Shown: positions 31,329 to 40,505, counted from the stretch's first letter. The stretch: 64,000 nt of DNA from Providencia rustigianii DSM 4541 (GCF_000156395.1 NZ_GG703819.1:53194-117193); one strand, 5' to 3'. Numbers and translations are program-made. The notes: generated from the letters alone by a model not told the origin.

Positions 31329-32146
31329 TGTACTTTATTCTCCGCTGGATTTTGTTCTGTTTCGGCTGGCTTAGCTGCATCAGGAGAAGCAGCGACGGCA
31401 TTAGTTACCGCCTTTTCATCTTCTTTTTCAGCTTCATTCGCATTTTTTTTGCGTGAAGAGAGCTGACGCTCAATATCGGTTAAGTTTTCTAATTTGCGTG
31501 ATGTTGAATCTAACTCAAAACGCAGCTTTGCATTATCTTCTTTTAAACGATCAAATTTGGTATCCATTTCCTGCTGTAAGCGTTTATAACGAGAATTAGC
31601 TTCAGCAAGGTTGATAACTTGCACTTGCTGTTCGCGCCAAATCTGTAATAGCGGGCGAACAGGTGTAGGAAAACTTAAGCTATACGTGTTGATGCTATCT
31701 AGCATTTGACGTCGTTCAGTAATCGACGGCTCAGCAGAATTCAATAGGATATTTTTCGTGAATGAACTAGACCAATCAGTCACGTCGATCTGCTTGGCTT
31801 TGTTACGTGCTTGTTCTGCATCCATTCGATCAACACACCCCATCATACGCAACCAATACAGCGCATTCTCTTGTGAGGCAAGCTGCTGATTTTCCCAAAT
31901 GGACTCACAGGATGCATAGCGATAATCTGTCGTTTTGACTTCTGGGATCACCACTTGAGCTAAGGTTTCTAACGGAGATTGTCCATTTTTCACCACACAA
32001 CCAGAAAGAAAGAGAGAAAAGAAAAATATTCCTAACGGCGTAGCGATGCGGAATGATTTATTCGTCACTCTACGGCTATTGAATGTTGTTTTTGGCAATA
32101 TCGTCTTACACAATACAGCCCAAAAATCTGTAGACCTATTTACCAT
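31325..32146 (-). CDS. qseG: QseG/GlrQ outer-membrane lipoprotein
   Basis: Lipoprotein that in E. coli interacts with the kinase GlrK (QseE) and modulates its activity. A hydrophobic segment and lipobox FLSGC place the acylated cysteine at residue 50, later than usual because of a roughly 35-residue polar N-terminal extension; a later start is possible. The C-terminal coiled coil contains STRKLENLTDIERQLSSRK, nearly identical to E. coli QseG. Its start is 2 bases after the glrK stop codon, and its stop overlaps glrR. Confidence 0.9.
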   Translation of the reverse strand: MVNRSTDFWAVLCKTILPKTTFNSRRVTNKSFRIATPLGIFFFSLFLSGCVVKNGQSPLETLAQVVIPEVKTTDYRYASCESIWENQQLASQENALYWLRMMGCVDRMDAEQARNKAKQIDVTDWSSSFTKNILLNSAEPSITERRQMLDSINTYSLSFPTPVRPLLQIWREQQVQVINLAEANSRYKRLQQEMDTKFDRLKEDNAKLRFELDSTSRKLENLTDIERQLSSRKKNANEAEKEDEKAVTNAVAASPDAAKPAETEQNPAENKVQ

Positions 32147-32148
32147 TG

Positions 32149-33588
32149 TTATTCGTTCTCTGCAGTTAAAGGCAGTTCAATTCGAAAGCAGACATCCGCT
32201 GATTTGTGGGGAACCAATGATAGCTCACCGCCCATCTGTTTAATGCAATCTTGCGCGATGCTAAGCCCCAGTCCACTTCCTTTTACGGCGCCTTTTCTTT
32301 GGAGGCTTCCTTGATAGAAAGGTTCAAAAATCATATTTTGCTCAGACTCAGGGATTGGAGTGCCGGTATTGGCAATCTCAATCACTAATTTATTACCTGT
32401 TCGTCGGCTAGAGATCCAAATATTACCTGATTCGCCGCCATAGTGCACCGCATTGGAGTAGATATTATCAATAACTCTTCCGAGCAGAGTCGGCTCCGCG
32501 AGGCAACTTTCCACTTTTAAGCGAATTTCCGTTTTTATCTCTTTCGCTCTTGCTGGCAAATTATGTGCATTCACAATGTCATCGATCAACTTATTCAGAT
32601 CAACTAATTGTGCAACAGGCGGCTCATCCACTAATTTTCGATTATAGTCGAGCAACTGTTCAATAAGTTGCTGAAGGTGCTTACTACTATGATCCAGTAT
32701 CTCAACAACCTCTTTTTGTGAGCTGGTCAACGGTCCGGCAACTTCATCTGCCAATAACTCCGTCCCCTCACGCATACTGGCTAACGGTGTTTTTAGTTCA
32801 TGGGAAATATGGCGTAAAAATTCATGGCGCTGAGATTCGAGCCAAGCAAGCCTTTCACTCAACCAAATAATTCGTTGGGCAATGGTTCTTAACTCTCGAG
32901 GACCTTTAAATCCGTCAATATCATTTTCTAGCGTCAGACCTGTTCCTAAGCGATTAATCATCCGTTCGATCACTTTTACCGGACCAATAATCATTCGAGT
33001 AAATAGCGTAACCAATAATGCACTGAGTAAAAACAGAATTAATGTTTGCCAACCAAATAGCTGCCCTTTATTTGCGATGGCTTTTTGCAACTGATCCCCA
33101 CGACTAAAAATAACATCGCGGGTTTGTTGCACAAGTTGTGTATTTTGCGCAGAAAACTGTTCTAACGCTTTAGTCGTAAGCTGGGTTGGTTCATTGCTCT
33201 CGCAACTGATCGCTTTTAGCTGCTTTAATGCATTTACCAATGCAGAGCTATCCGCATTATCTGGCAGGATGGTTTTCTGGCGTTCTAACATCTGCTCGTA
33301 ATCGGCAAACTGTTTGTGATATTGCGTTTGTAATGCAGGATCTTGTAGAACGCAATATTGCCGATAGCTACGCTCCATTTCCAACGCGAGACTACTCATT
33401 GCTTCGCTACGACGGGTATCTAGCAGTGTTGTTTTATTAATATTTGCCGCTTGATTACTCAATTGCTCAAGGCTTTGGTATGCCTGATAAGCCAGCACCA
33501 ATAAAGGTAGTAAAACTAGCCAAAAAGCCATGACTACCAGTTGCCTCAATGAGCGCGGGAAAAGACGCCATTTGCTCAAACCGTTCAT
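32149..33588 (-). CDS. glrK: Sensor histidine kinase GlrK (QseE)
   Basis: Membrane kinase that phosphorylates GlrR. Transmembrane helices at about 15-32 and 176-196 flank a periplasmic helical sensor domain; then HAMP, the H-box FLRHISHELKTPLASMREG and an HATPase domain (NIYSNAVHYGG; GSGLGLSIAQDC). 479 residues. First gene of glrK-qseG-glrR. A sigma54-type promoter lies about 100 bases upstream. Confidence 0.95.
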   Translation of the reverse strand: MNGLSKWRLFPRSLRQLVVMAFWLVLLPLLVLAYQAYQSLEQLSNQAANINKTTLLDTRRSEAMSSLALEMERSYRQYCVLQDPALQTQYHKQFADYEQMLERQKTILPDNADSSALVNALKQLKAISCESNEPTQLTTKALEQFSAQNTQLVQQTRDVIFSRGDQLQKAIANKGQLFGWQTLILFLLSALLVTLFTRMIIGPVKVIERMINRLGTGLTLENDIDGFKGPRELRTIAQRIIWLSERLAWLESQRHEFLRHISHELKTPLASMREGTELLADEVAGPLTSSQKEVVEILDHSSKHLQQLIEQLLDYNRKLVDEPPVAQLVDLNKLIDDIVNAHNLPARAKEIKTEIRLKVESCLAEPTLLGRVIDNIYSNAVHYGGESGNIWISSRRTGNKLVIEIANTGTPIPESEQNMIFEPFYQGSLQRKGAVKGSGLGLSIAQDCIKQMGGELSLVPHKSADVCFRIELPLTAENE

Positions 33589-33689
33589 CTCTTACCTATT
33601 TATATGTCTTTCAATGGTAGCAGAAGTCGCCCCTAAGCGGAAAATTCTGTTTGCATTGGGATATTGGCGAGTGTGCCATATCGATTAAA

Positions 33690-33707
33690 TAGCAATGAAC
33701 GTGCCAG
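33690..33707 (-). promoter_or_regulatory. Sigma54-type promoter directly upstream of glrK
   Basis: CTGGCACGTTCATTGCTA on the minus strand fits the -24/-12 consensus YTGGCACGrNNNTTGCW, with ten bases between the GG and GC elements. The predicted start is near 33680, giving a leader of about 90 bases to the glrK ATG with no gene in between. Confidence 0.7.
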
Positions 33708-33799
33708 TTTATGGGGTAAAATGTGATAATTTTCAAGAAAATAGACTAAAAGGAATTTTATTGCTTATGGCTAATCTAGCTGGAGGGGATGCAGATGTA

Positions 33800-34049
33800 G
33801 GAAGGCGGATAAATGAGAATTCCCATTTATCCGCCAGCGATACTTTACAGCTTATATATGACTATGTCTTTTACTAAAGATAATCATATAGGTGGTGCCT
33901 CACTCAACGTGTCGCCCTGTGTTTGATAAGGCTCGAAAGCGAATATCTATGGTGTTGGACGGTAGGCACCTTACTTTGGCATCATTCGGGTTTTATGTGG
34001 TATGTTCCCAACAAATTTGGACCTACATAAGCAATTGAATGAGCAACTG
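33800..34049 (-). ncRNA. glmY: Small RNA GlmY
   Basis: GlmY sequesters the adaptor RapZ, which protects GlmZ and so raises glmS translation for amino-sugar synthesis. The minus strand from about 34049 shows blocks I recall from E. coli GlmY/GlmZ: TTGCTCATTC near the 5' end, ACATAAAACCCGAATGATGC, GGTGCCTACCGTCCA, CGCTTTCGAGCCTTATCA, and CGTTGAGTGAGGCACC (about 33894-33909). The glmS-pairing tract of GlmZ is not seen. Position next to glrK, the dual promoter and GlrR sites agree. The 5' end follows from the promoters; the 3' end is set at the hairpin 33804-33835 (12-base stem GGCGGATAAATG), which lacks a clear U-run, so the end is approximate. Confidence 0.88.
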
Positions 34050-34055
34050 AATATT

Positions 34056-34084
34056 ATTATGCACACATCGTGCCAACTTTTCAA
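34056..34084 (-). promoter_or_regulatory. Overlapping sigma54 and sigma70 promoters of glmY
   Basis: Sigma54 site: TTGGCACGATGTGTGCAT (minus strand, 34076-34059), with correct GG-N10-GC spacing and one departure (GTGC for TTGC). Sigma70 site: TTGAAA (34084-34079), 17-base spacer, CATAAT (34061-34056). Both predict a start at about 34049. The same overlap at one start site is known for E. coli glmY. Confidence 0.85.
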
Positions 34085-34191
34085 ACTATTTTATATCACA
34101 TTGAATTTGCTTGATTTTTAGTTTTATACTTTTTTACATCTAATCTGACATATTGTGAACAAGTTCTAATTCCAAATTATATTCCCTTATC

Positions 34192-34305
34192 TGTCTCCAA
34201 TTTAAGACACAGACCAACCTGTTTTTTAATGTTCTTATTTATCATCAAGATAAATGTCACCTTTTGGCGACATCGCACCCCATGGTTTGTCGCTAATTTT
34301 AGACA
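34192..34305. promoter_or_regulatory. Three GlrR activator sites upstream of glmY
   Basis: Three perfect copies of the GlrR motif TGTC-N10-GACA at 34192-34209, 34255-34272 and 34288-34305, roughly 140-255 bases upstream of the glmY start. The spacing is typical for bacterial enhancer-binding proteins. The sites also sit just upstream of the divergent methyltransferase gene at 34399. Confidence 0.88.
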
Positions 34306-34398
34306 CTATCAAATTTTAAGGCTTCCTTTAATGGGTTAGGTACGCAAATAATTAAGTTCAATCTAACAACTTACTTCACCTTAATAATATGGGGCTAT

Positions 34399-35433
34399 AT
34401 GAACAACTCTCTACCCAATAATCATAAATTTAATCAGTTAGAGCTTGGTATTCAGCTCCTGAATAAAGCAACAGGATTCATGTTCCATGCAGCACTACGT
34501 GCAGCCGTAAAATTGAAGCTAGCAGAAACACTTGAAGCTCACCCAAAGACCGCTGAACAAATAGCACAAGAAATAGGTGCAATTCCCACGGTTATTCAAC
34601 AAATATTACGAATACTGGCGACTCAGAATATATTCACATCCACATACGATGAATGCTTTACACTGACACCAGAAGCCGAATTCTTATTAGAATCTCATCC
34701 CTATTCTTTACGTAATGCGGTGTTAATGTTCACTGACCAAACATTTTGGATGCCATCCTACTATTTATCCGATATGGCTAAAGGGGTACCCATCTTTGAA
34801 AAATTGTTTGGTGGAACCTTCTATGAGTATTGGGAAAAAAATGTCGATTTACCTGAAAACTTTCATGCTGGCATGGCTTCATATTCAAGGTTAGAAAATC
34901 CATTTATCGTTGATAAATACCCCTTCCCTGAAAATAGCCTTATTGCAGATATTGCAGGAGGACGCGGAGGTTTATTACTTGAAGTATTAAAATCCAATCC
35001 CCTAACACATGGAATATTATTTGATAGGCTCATCATTACTGACAAACATCTATTACACCAACTAGGGGATGATTCTCGCTGGGAAACACAGACGGGCTCA
35101 TTTTTTGATTCAACCCCTGCGGCCGATTTTTACTTACTTAAAGCCATTACTCACGACTGGGATAATGAAAAATTAATTAATATATTCAATGTAATACGTC
35201 GTTCCATGAAAAAAACATCAAAATTACTCTTAATTGATACTCATGTCATCAACGATAACAAACCCAATTTTGGTAAAAATATAGGGCTTATCTGTTCAAA
35301 TCTAATGATCGGTGCCGATGGAAGGACCAAAGAAGAGTTAGAAAATTTGCTCGCTCAAGCTGATCTAAAAATCAATCGCATCATTAAAACGGACTGTCAT
35401 TTATCGATTACAGAAGTACAACCTAACACTTAA
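34399..35433 (+). CDS. SAM-dependent O-methyltransferase (plant/fungal-type family 2)
   Basis: 344 residues with an N-terminal winged-helix dimerisation domain (about 20-95: LKLAETLEAHPKTAEQIAQEIG...) and a C-terminal Rossmann methyltransferase domain with the SAM loop ADIAGGRGGLLLEVL (about 183-197) and the general-base region LLKAITHDWDNE (H252). Such enzymes methylate hydroxyls of small aromatic or polyketide metabolites. No biosynthetic neighbours are present, so the substrate cannot be named. It is divergent from glmY/glrK and opens the accessory block between glrK and purL. The flanking 222 bases towards uhpA contain no clear gene. Confidence 0.85.
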   Translation: MNNSLPNNHKFNQLELGIQLLNKATGFMFHAALRAAVKLKLAETLEAHPKTAEQIAQEIGAIPTVIQQILRILATQNIFTSTYDECFTLTPEAEFLLESHPYSLRNAVLMFTDQTFWMPSYYLSDMAKGVPIFEKLFGGTFYEYWEKNVDLPENFHAGMASYSRLENPFIVDKYPFPENSLIADIAGGRGGLLLEVLKSNPLTHGILFDRLIITDKHLLHQLGDDSRWETQTGSFFDSTPAADFYLLKAITHDWDNEKLINIFNVIRRSMKKTSKLLLIDTHVINDNKPNFGKNIGLICSNLMIGADGRTKEELENLLAQADLKINRIIKTDCHLSITEVQPNT

Positions 35434-35655
35434 TAATATCAAACACTCGCTTTATGAATCTTCAGAGGCGAGTTCAATTCCATCTAGAAATACCACAATA
35501 ACAAAAGAAAATATTGCCATCCGATTTATTAGCGCTATGATGCCGCGCGTTTCATTTCTGATGGACGTCAGAATTTCAAACTATGTTCCTAGCTAATCTT
35601 TCCCTATATTGATATAAGACTGGCAAATGGTCACTTACTTACTATCGAAACTACA

Positions 35656-36282
35656 ATGATAAAAATAGCCTTGATTGACGACCATATTGTCGTGCGCTCC
35701 GGTTTCGCCCAACTGCTAACATTAGAGCCTGATATTAGCATCGTGGGTCAATATGCAAGCGCTCAAGAAGCCTGGCCTCACTTAATTAGCCTTGATATCG
35801 ATGTTGCTATCATGGATATCTCAATGCCAGATGAAAGCGGTTTACAGTTACTCACCCGCTTACGTAAGAAAAAACCCGATTTTCGTACCATTATTTTAAG
35901 TATTTATGATACACCCGCATTTGTGCAGAGCGCACTGGATGCAGGGGCTAGCGCCTATTTAACAAAATGTTGTGGGCCAGAAGAGTTAGTTCAGGCGGTC
36001 CGTTCTGTTCATCAAGGCGGTTGCTACTTATGTGCCGATGCAATGCGAGCATTACGTCAAACACCACAGCAGCAACATGGCATTCAAGAACTCACTAACC
36101 GTGAGCGCGAAGTTTTTGACTTATTAGTGTCTGGATTAAGCGTCAAAGTCATTGCTGAGCAACTCAATCTGAGTCATAAAACAGTGCATGTTCATCGAGC
36201 AAATGTTTTAGGTAAATTACAGTGTGATAGCACCATTGAGCTGGTTCACTACGCGTTAGAGCATAATATTATCTCAAGGTAG
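35656..36282 (+). CDS. uhpA: UhpA-type response regulator
   Basis: LuxR/NarL-family regulator very close to E. coli UhpA, which activates hexose-phosphate uptake genes. Receiver domain with D54 (AIMDISMPDESG) and the UhpA-like opening ALIDDHIVVRSGFAQLL-LEPD; LuxR-type helix-turn-helix at about 142-200 (LTNREREVFDLLVSGLSVKVIAEQLNLSHKTVHVHRAN). 208 residues. The ribosome site is weak. It is first of six co-directional genes; its target is presumably the afuABC genes downstream in place of uhpT. Confidence 0.9.
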   Translation: MIKIALIDDHIVVRSGFAQLLTLEPDISIVGQYASAQEAWPHLISLDIDVAIMDISMPDESGLQLLTRLRKKKPDFRTIILSIYDTPAFVQSALDAGASAYLTKCCGPEELVQAVRSVHQGGCYLCADAMRALRQTPQQQHGIQELTNREREVFDLLVSGLSVKVIAEQLNLSHKTVHVHRANVLGKLQCDSTIELVHYALEHNIISR

Positions 36283-36288
36283 ATATTG

Positions 36289-37815
36289 ATGAATAAAGCG
36301 CTGCGCTTAGGATTGCAGTCCCTATTTTTGTTATTTACTTATTCATTAATTTGGATTGGGTTGTGGATTATTGGTTTTTATCTCAGCCAAAATAGTTTTC
36401 AAGCTACGCTATTTCTACCCCAAGCCTTACGCCTCACCTTGATGATATTGCTCTGGCGGCGATATTGGCCGACCATTTTATTATCTGAAGGGCTACTCAA
36501 TTACTGGCTTGCTGAAGAGCAACTATTATCACAGCCTATTTTATTACTTTCCCCGCTCCTCAGTTTAGCGGTCGCCGTCGTAATCCAAAATATTTGGTGG
36601 CGCTATACGCTGTATTGGCAACGGCTAATTTTGCTCCTTGCTGGCGTTACTGCCAACAGTATCCTCAACGCCCTACTGTTTGGTTTACTGTCTCAATACT
36701 CAATTAGCCAACTATTTTTAACCACGTTTACTGGCGGAATACTACTATCCCCCTTTGTTTATCTCATTTATGAATATCTGCATGAGCAGCATTATCATAT
36801 GCTACTCGACTATGGTACACCTGATAAACAATTACGCACATCACTGATTATTTGGGGATTTTTATTTTGCTTGGTCGGTTTAAGTGCGCAAATTTTCTTT
36901 GCTCCAGAGATTGAACAGCTGATTGTTTTGTTAGTTTTTATTCCCAATATTTTTATGGCTTACCGATATGGATGGCAAGGCGGGGTTCTATCCGCATTAT
37001 TGGGGAGCTTAATTATCACTTTTGCAAGGCAGTTCCAAGGCGCATTTGATGACTTACAAGAATTACAATTATTCTTAAGCTCTCAAGCCTTAATTGGTAT
37101 TGGACTGGGAATTGCGGTAAGTCGCCAAAAACAACTTGCCGGTAACTTACAGCGCTATCGCCAACGATTGGAGCAAGAACTGCAAACTCGCCGAGACCTG
37201 ATGCGTAAATTGGTACACACTGAGGAAGATATCAAGAAAGATATTGCGCGAGAATTACATGATGAAATTGGGCAAAACATTACCGCTATTCAAATCCAGT
37301 CGATGCTAGTGAAAAAAACAGCACCCAATGAATTAAGTCGCCAAGCTGCCAGTCAAATCAATGAGCTAGCACAACAAATCCATCAAGCAACCCGCCAATT
37401 ACTACGTCAATTACGTCCTCCCGTTCTCGATGAAATGTCACTAGAAAACGCCCTCACACATCTCATCGCCGAATTTGCTTTTGAAGAAAATAATATCCAG
37501 TGCACGTTTTATTATGGGCTAAAAGAAACCCCGGCCAATGAAACCGTTTTATTCACCCTCTACCGACTTGTTCAAGAGCTTCTCAATAACATCAGCAAAC
37601 ATGCTAAAGCGACACACATTCATATTTCACTCGACCAAATAGGTGACTCGATCCAGCTTATTGCCGAGGATAATGGCGTCGGTATTCCCTTTAGCAAACG
37701 AACTTCTGGCTTTGGTTTACGGGGAATTGAAGAGCGAGTGACCGCTTTAGGTGGCGATTGGACACTGACAACGCAAAATGGCACCAAAATAATTGTTAAC
37801 TTGCCCACATTTTGA
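36289..37815 (+). CDS. uhpB: UhpB-type sensor histidine kinase
   Basis: Membrane kinase with eight or so N-terminal helices of the MASE1 type (1-285), a coiled linker, HisKA_3 domain with H325 (IARELHDEIGQNITAIQIQS) and a C-terminal ATPase domain (DNGVGIPFSKRTSGFGLRGIEERV). About 508 residues, near the 500 of E. coli UhpB. The ATG at 36289 is used; a TTG lies just before it. It begins 6 bases after uhpA. In E. coli UhpB needs UhpC to sense external glucose-6-phosphate. Confidence 0.9.
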   Translation: MNKALRLGLQSLFLLFTYSLIWIGLWIIGFYLSQNSFQATLFLPQALRLTLMILLWRRYWPTILLSEGLLNYWLAEEQLLSQPILLLSPLLSLAVAVVIQNIWWRYTLYWQRLILLLAGVTANSILNALLFGLLSQYSISQLFLTTFTGGILLSPFVYLIYEYLHEQHYHMLLDYGTPDKQLRTSLIIWGFLFCLVGLSAQIFFAPEIEQLIVLLVFIPNIFMAYRYGWQGGVLSALLGSLIITFARQFQGAFDDLQELQLFLSSQALIGIGLGIAVSRQKQLAGNLQRYRQRLEQELQTRRDLMRKLVHTEEDIKKDIARELHDEIGQNITAIQIQSMLVKKTAPNELSRQAASQINELAQQIHQATRQLLRQLRPPVLDEMSLENALTHLIAEFAFEENNIQCTFYYGLKETPANETVLFTLYRLVQELLNNISKHAKATHIHISLDQIGDSIQLIAEDNGVGIPFSKRTSGFGLRGIEERVTALGGDWTLTTQNGTKIIVNLPTF

Positions 37816-37921
37816 AATGAAAGATTGTAAAAATAGGAATAATTCCTAGTCTCCTAATACCTTATCTCATCCTTTTATTTAAAAACTTGATTACATTTTG
37901 CCAAACGGGAGAAACACAACC

Positions 37922-39247
37922 ATGACAGGTGAAAGTAAATTTAATTTGGATGGCAATTACCGTTTCTGGCGCCGCCAATTAATGTTCTCCATGATTATTG
38001 GATATGCTGCTTTTTACCTGACACGAAAAAGCTTTAATTTCGTTATGCCCGTCATGCAAACGGAGCTGTTGTTAGACAAAAGTGATATTGGCTGGATCGC
38101 CTCTGCCTTTTACCTAACCTACGGACTGTCCAAGTTTATATCGGGAATTTTCCACGATATCACTGGCTACCGCTGGTTTATGGGTGTAGGTCTTATCATG
38201 ACCGGCGTTCTAAATATCATTTTTGCTTATTGTTTATCGTTTCCTGCTTTACTGATTGTGTGGACGTTAAACGGTTTCTTTCAAGGATGGGGTTGGCCCC
38301 CTTGCGCAAGAATTCTGACTCACTGGTATTCACGTAATGAGCGTGGGTTTTGGTGGGGTTTATGGAATATCTCCATCAACCTTGGTGGAATGGCGTTACC
38401 GCTATTAGCTGCCTTATTAGCCACTTATTACAACTGGCAAATGGCATTAATTGTACCGGGAATTATTGGTGTTGTTTTGGGGTTATGGCTCTGCCGGCAA
38501 CTAAGAGGAACCCCGAAAGAAGAACACTTACCCACAGTGGGACAATGGCGACATGATGCCTTAGAACTGCGCCAAGAGCATTTATCTCCACCACAATCTA
38601 TGTGGGTGATATTGAAGCAAACCATTGTGTTTAACCCGATGATTTGGCTATTAGGTTGTACCTATATCTTGGTTTATCTCATCCGCATAGGGATAAACGA
38701 TTGGGGAAATTTATGGCTTACAGAAACGCATGGAACGAATTTATTAAGTGCTAATGCGACATTAGCACTGTTTGAATTAGGCGGTTTATTAGGCGCGTTG
38801 TGTGCGGGTTGGGGGTCTGACCTTCTGTTTCGTGGACAGCGAGCACCGATGATTTTGTTATTTTCTTTAGGGCTTTTTGTGTCTGTGAATGCCTTATGGT
38901 TAATACCGATTCATCACTACGGGCTACTTGCCGTGTGTTTTTTAGCTAATGGCTTTTTTGTATTTGGTCCACAGATGTTAGTTGGTCTAGCTGCTACAGA
39001 ATATTGTCATAAAAAGGCAGCTGGAACGGTAACGGGTTATCTTGGATTGTATGCCTATTTAGGGGCTGCAATTGCAGGATGGCCGCTCTCTCAAGTTATC
39101 GCAAATTATGGTTGGTCGGGAATGTTTACCTTACTCGCTAGTGCTGCGGCCTTGATGGGGCTACTACTGATGCCTCTTTTGATTGCGAATGTCAGCAAGC
39201 GAGAGCATTTAGCCGGTGCAGTTTCACCGCAAAATAATAATAGTTAA
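37922..39247 (+). CDS. uhpC: UhpC-type sugar-phosphate sensor/transporter (MFS)
   Basis: Organophosphate:phosphate antiporter family protein with 12 helices. The N-terminus (YRFWRRQLMFSMIIGYAAFYLTRKSFNFVMPVM) and the blocks INDWGNLWLTETHG and FFVFGPQMLVGLAATE align with E. coli UhpC more closely than with the UhpT or GlpT transporters, so it is probably the ligand-sensing partner of UhpB. ATG 37922 follows GGGAG at 10 bases; the frame also opens at a TTG upstream. About 440 residues. Confidence 0.88.
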   Translation: MTGESKFNLDGNYRFWRRQLMFSMIIGYAAFYLTRKSFNFVMPVMQTELLLDKSDIGWIASAFYLTYGLSKFISGIFHDITGYRWFMGVGLIMTGVLNIIFAYCLSFPALLIVWTLNGFFQGWGWPPCARILTHWYSRNERGFWWGLWNISINLGGMALPLLAALLATYYNWQMALIVPGIIGVVLGLWLCRQLRGTPKEEHLPTVGQWRHDALELRQEHLSPPQSMWVILKQTIVFNPMIWLLGCTYILVYLIRIGINDWGNLWLTETHGTNLLSANATLALFELGGLLGALCAGWGSDLLFRGQRAPMILLFSLGLFVSVNALWLIPIHHYGLLAVCFLANGFFVFGPQMLVGLAATEYCHKKAAGTVTGYLGLYAYLGAAIAGWPLSQVIANYGWSGMFTLLASAAALMGLLLMPLLIANVSKREHLAGAVSPQNNNS

Positions 39248-39274
39248 TCCGAAAACGTGAATAAAGGACTGACA

Positions 39275-40306
39275 ATGAAACTTAAGACTCTTTCTACACT
39301 CGTTGCAGCAGGTTTATCTCTTGCCGCTATTACGACCACAGCAAATGCCGCTGGCCGTTTAGTGGTTTACTGTAGTGCCACCAATGCAATGTGCGAAGCT
39401 GAAACTCAAGCTTTCGCCAAAAAATATGATGTAAAAACGACTTTCGTTCGTAATGGCTCAGGCAGTACTCTGGCCAAAATCGAAGCAGAAAAACGTAACC
39501 CACAAGCTGACGTTTGGTACGGCGGTACATTAGACCCACATTCACAAGCTGGTGAAATGGATCTCTTAGAGCCATACAAATCACCAAACCTGTCACAAAT
39601 CATGACTCAATTCCAAGATCCAGCAAAACGCAAAGGTAACTACTCTTCTGCGGTTTATATCGGGATCTTAGGGTTTGGCGTGAATAAAGATCGCCTGAAA
39701 GAGAAAGGTTTGCCGATCCCGACTTGTTGGAAAGATCTCACCAAACCTGAGTATAAAGGTGAAATTCAAATCGCTGACCCACAAAGCTCAGGAACCGCAT
39801 ATACCGCTCTCGCTACTTTCGACCAACTGTGGGGCAACGAGCAAGCGTTTGATTATCTGAAAAAATTAAACTCAAATATTTCTCAATACACTAAATCTGG
39901 TATTGCCCCTGCACGTAACGCAGCCCGTGGTGAATCTGCCATCGGTATCGGTTTCCTGCACGACTACTCTTTAGAAGTTGAAAATGGCGCGCCATTAGAA
40001 CTCATCGCCCCTTGTGAAGGTACCGGTTATGAGATCGGCGGTATTAGTATTCTGAAAAATGCCCGTAATATGGACAATGCGAAGCTGTTCGTTGATTTCG
40101 TTCTGTCTAAAGAAGCCCAAGAGCTGAGCTGGAAACAAGGTCAGTCTTACCAGATCTTAACCAACACCACAGCTGAATCTTCCCCTATTTCTCTGAAACT
40201 TAAAGACTTAAATTTAATCAATTACGATATGGATAAATACGGCGATGCTGAAGTCCGTAAAAATCTGATCAACAAATGGGTTACCGAAGTCAAAATGAGC
40301 AAATAA
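39275..40306 (+). CDS. afuA: Periplasmic hexose-phosphate-binding protein, AfuA type
   Basis: ABC importer binding protein with signal peptide cleaved after about residue 26 (TTTANA|AGRLVVYCSA). It belongs to the ferric-binding-like fold group (SBP_bac), but the GRLVVYCSATNAMCE opening and GFLHDYS block fit AfuA, which in Actinobacillus and Citrobacter was shown to bind phosphorylated sugars and not iron. The tyrosine pairs of classical iron FbpA proteins are not obvious. The ATG at 39275 has AAAGGA upstream. It is between uhpC and afuB, which supports a sugar-phosphate role. Confidence 0.82.
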   Translation: MKLKTLSTLVAAGLSLAAITTTANAAGRLVVYCSATNAMCEAETQAFAKKYDVKTTFVRNGSGSTLAKIEAEKRNPQADVWYGGTLDPHSQAGEMDLLEPYKSPNLSQIMTQFQDPAKRKGNYSSAVYIGILGFGVNKDRLKEKGLPIPTCWKDLTKPEYKGEIQIADPQSSGTAYTALATFDQLWGNEQAFDYLKKLNSNISQYTKSGIAPARNAARGESAIGIGFLHDYSLEVENGAPLELIAPCEGTGYEIGGISILKNARNMDNAKLFVDFVLSKEAQELSWKQGQSYQILTNTTAESSPISLKLKDLNLINYDMDKYGDAEVRKNLINKWVTEVKMSK

Positions 40307-40313
40307 TGCTCCC

Positions 40314-40336
40314 AGTGCGGTGCTCGTCACCGCACT
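40314..40336 (+). promoter_or_regulatory. Intercistronic hairpin between afuA and afuB
   Basis: Perfect 9-base stem AGTGCGGTG/CACCGCACT with loop CTCGT, 8 bases after the afuA stop codon and without a following T-run. Such hairpins between a binding-protein gene and its permease gene usually protect the upstream mRNA, giving more binding protein than permease. Confidence 0.6.
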
Positions 40337-40505
40337 AAGCTACTTACTTACAATAAAAATGAAGTCTAAAACTTAAGTGTCTGTTTTTTGCAGACGGCTT
40401 CAGATTAGCTCATTCATTAGAATTATAATATTAATTAAGTTCTTTACTATTCGAATAAAAATGATGCTGTTTTCATTCGAAAGTAATGAACTTAGGGGAA
40501 AAACA

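Noticed and set aside
33894-33970. GGTGCCT/AGGCACC inverted repeat considered as a mobile-element end
   Set aside because: It is explained by the GlmY secondary structure, including the CGTTGAGTGAGGCACC block.
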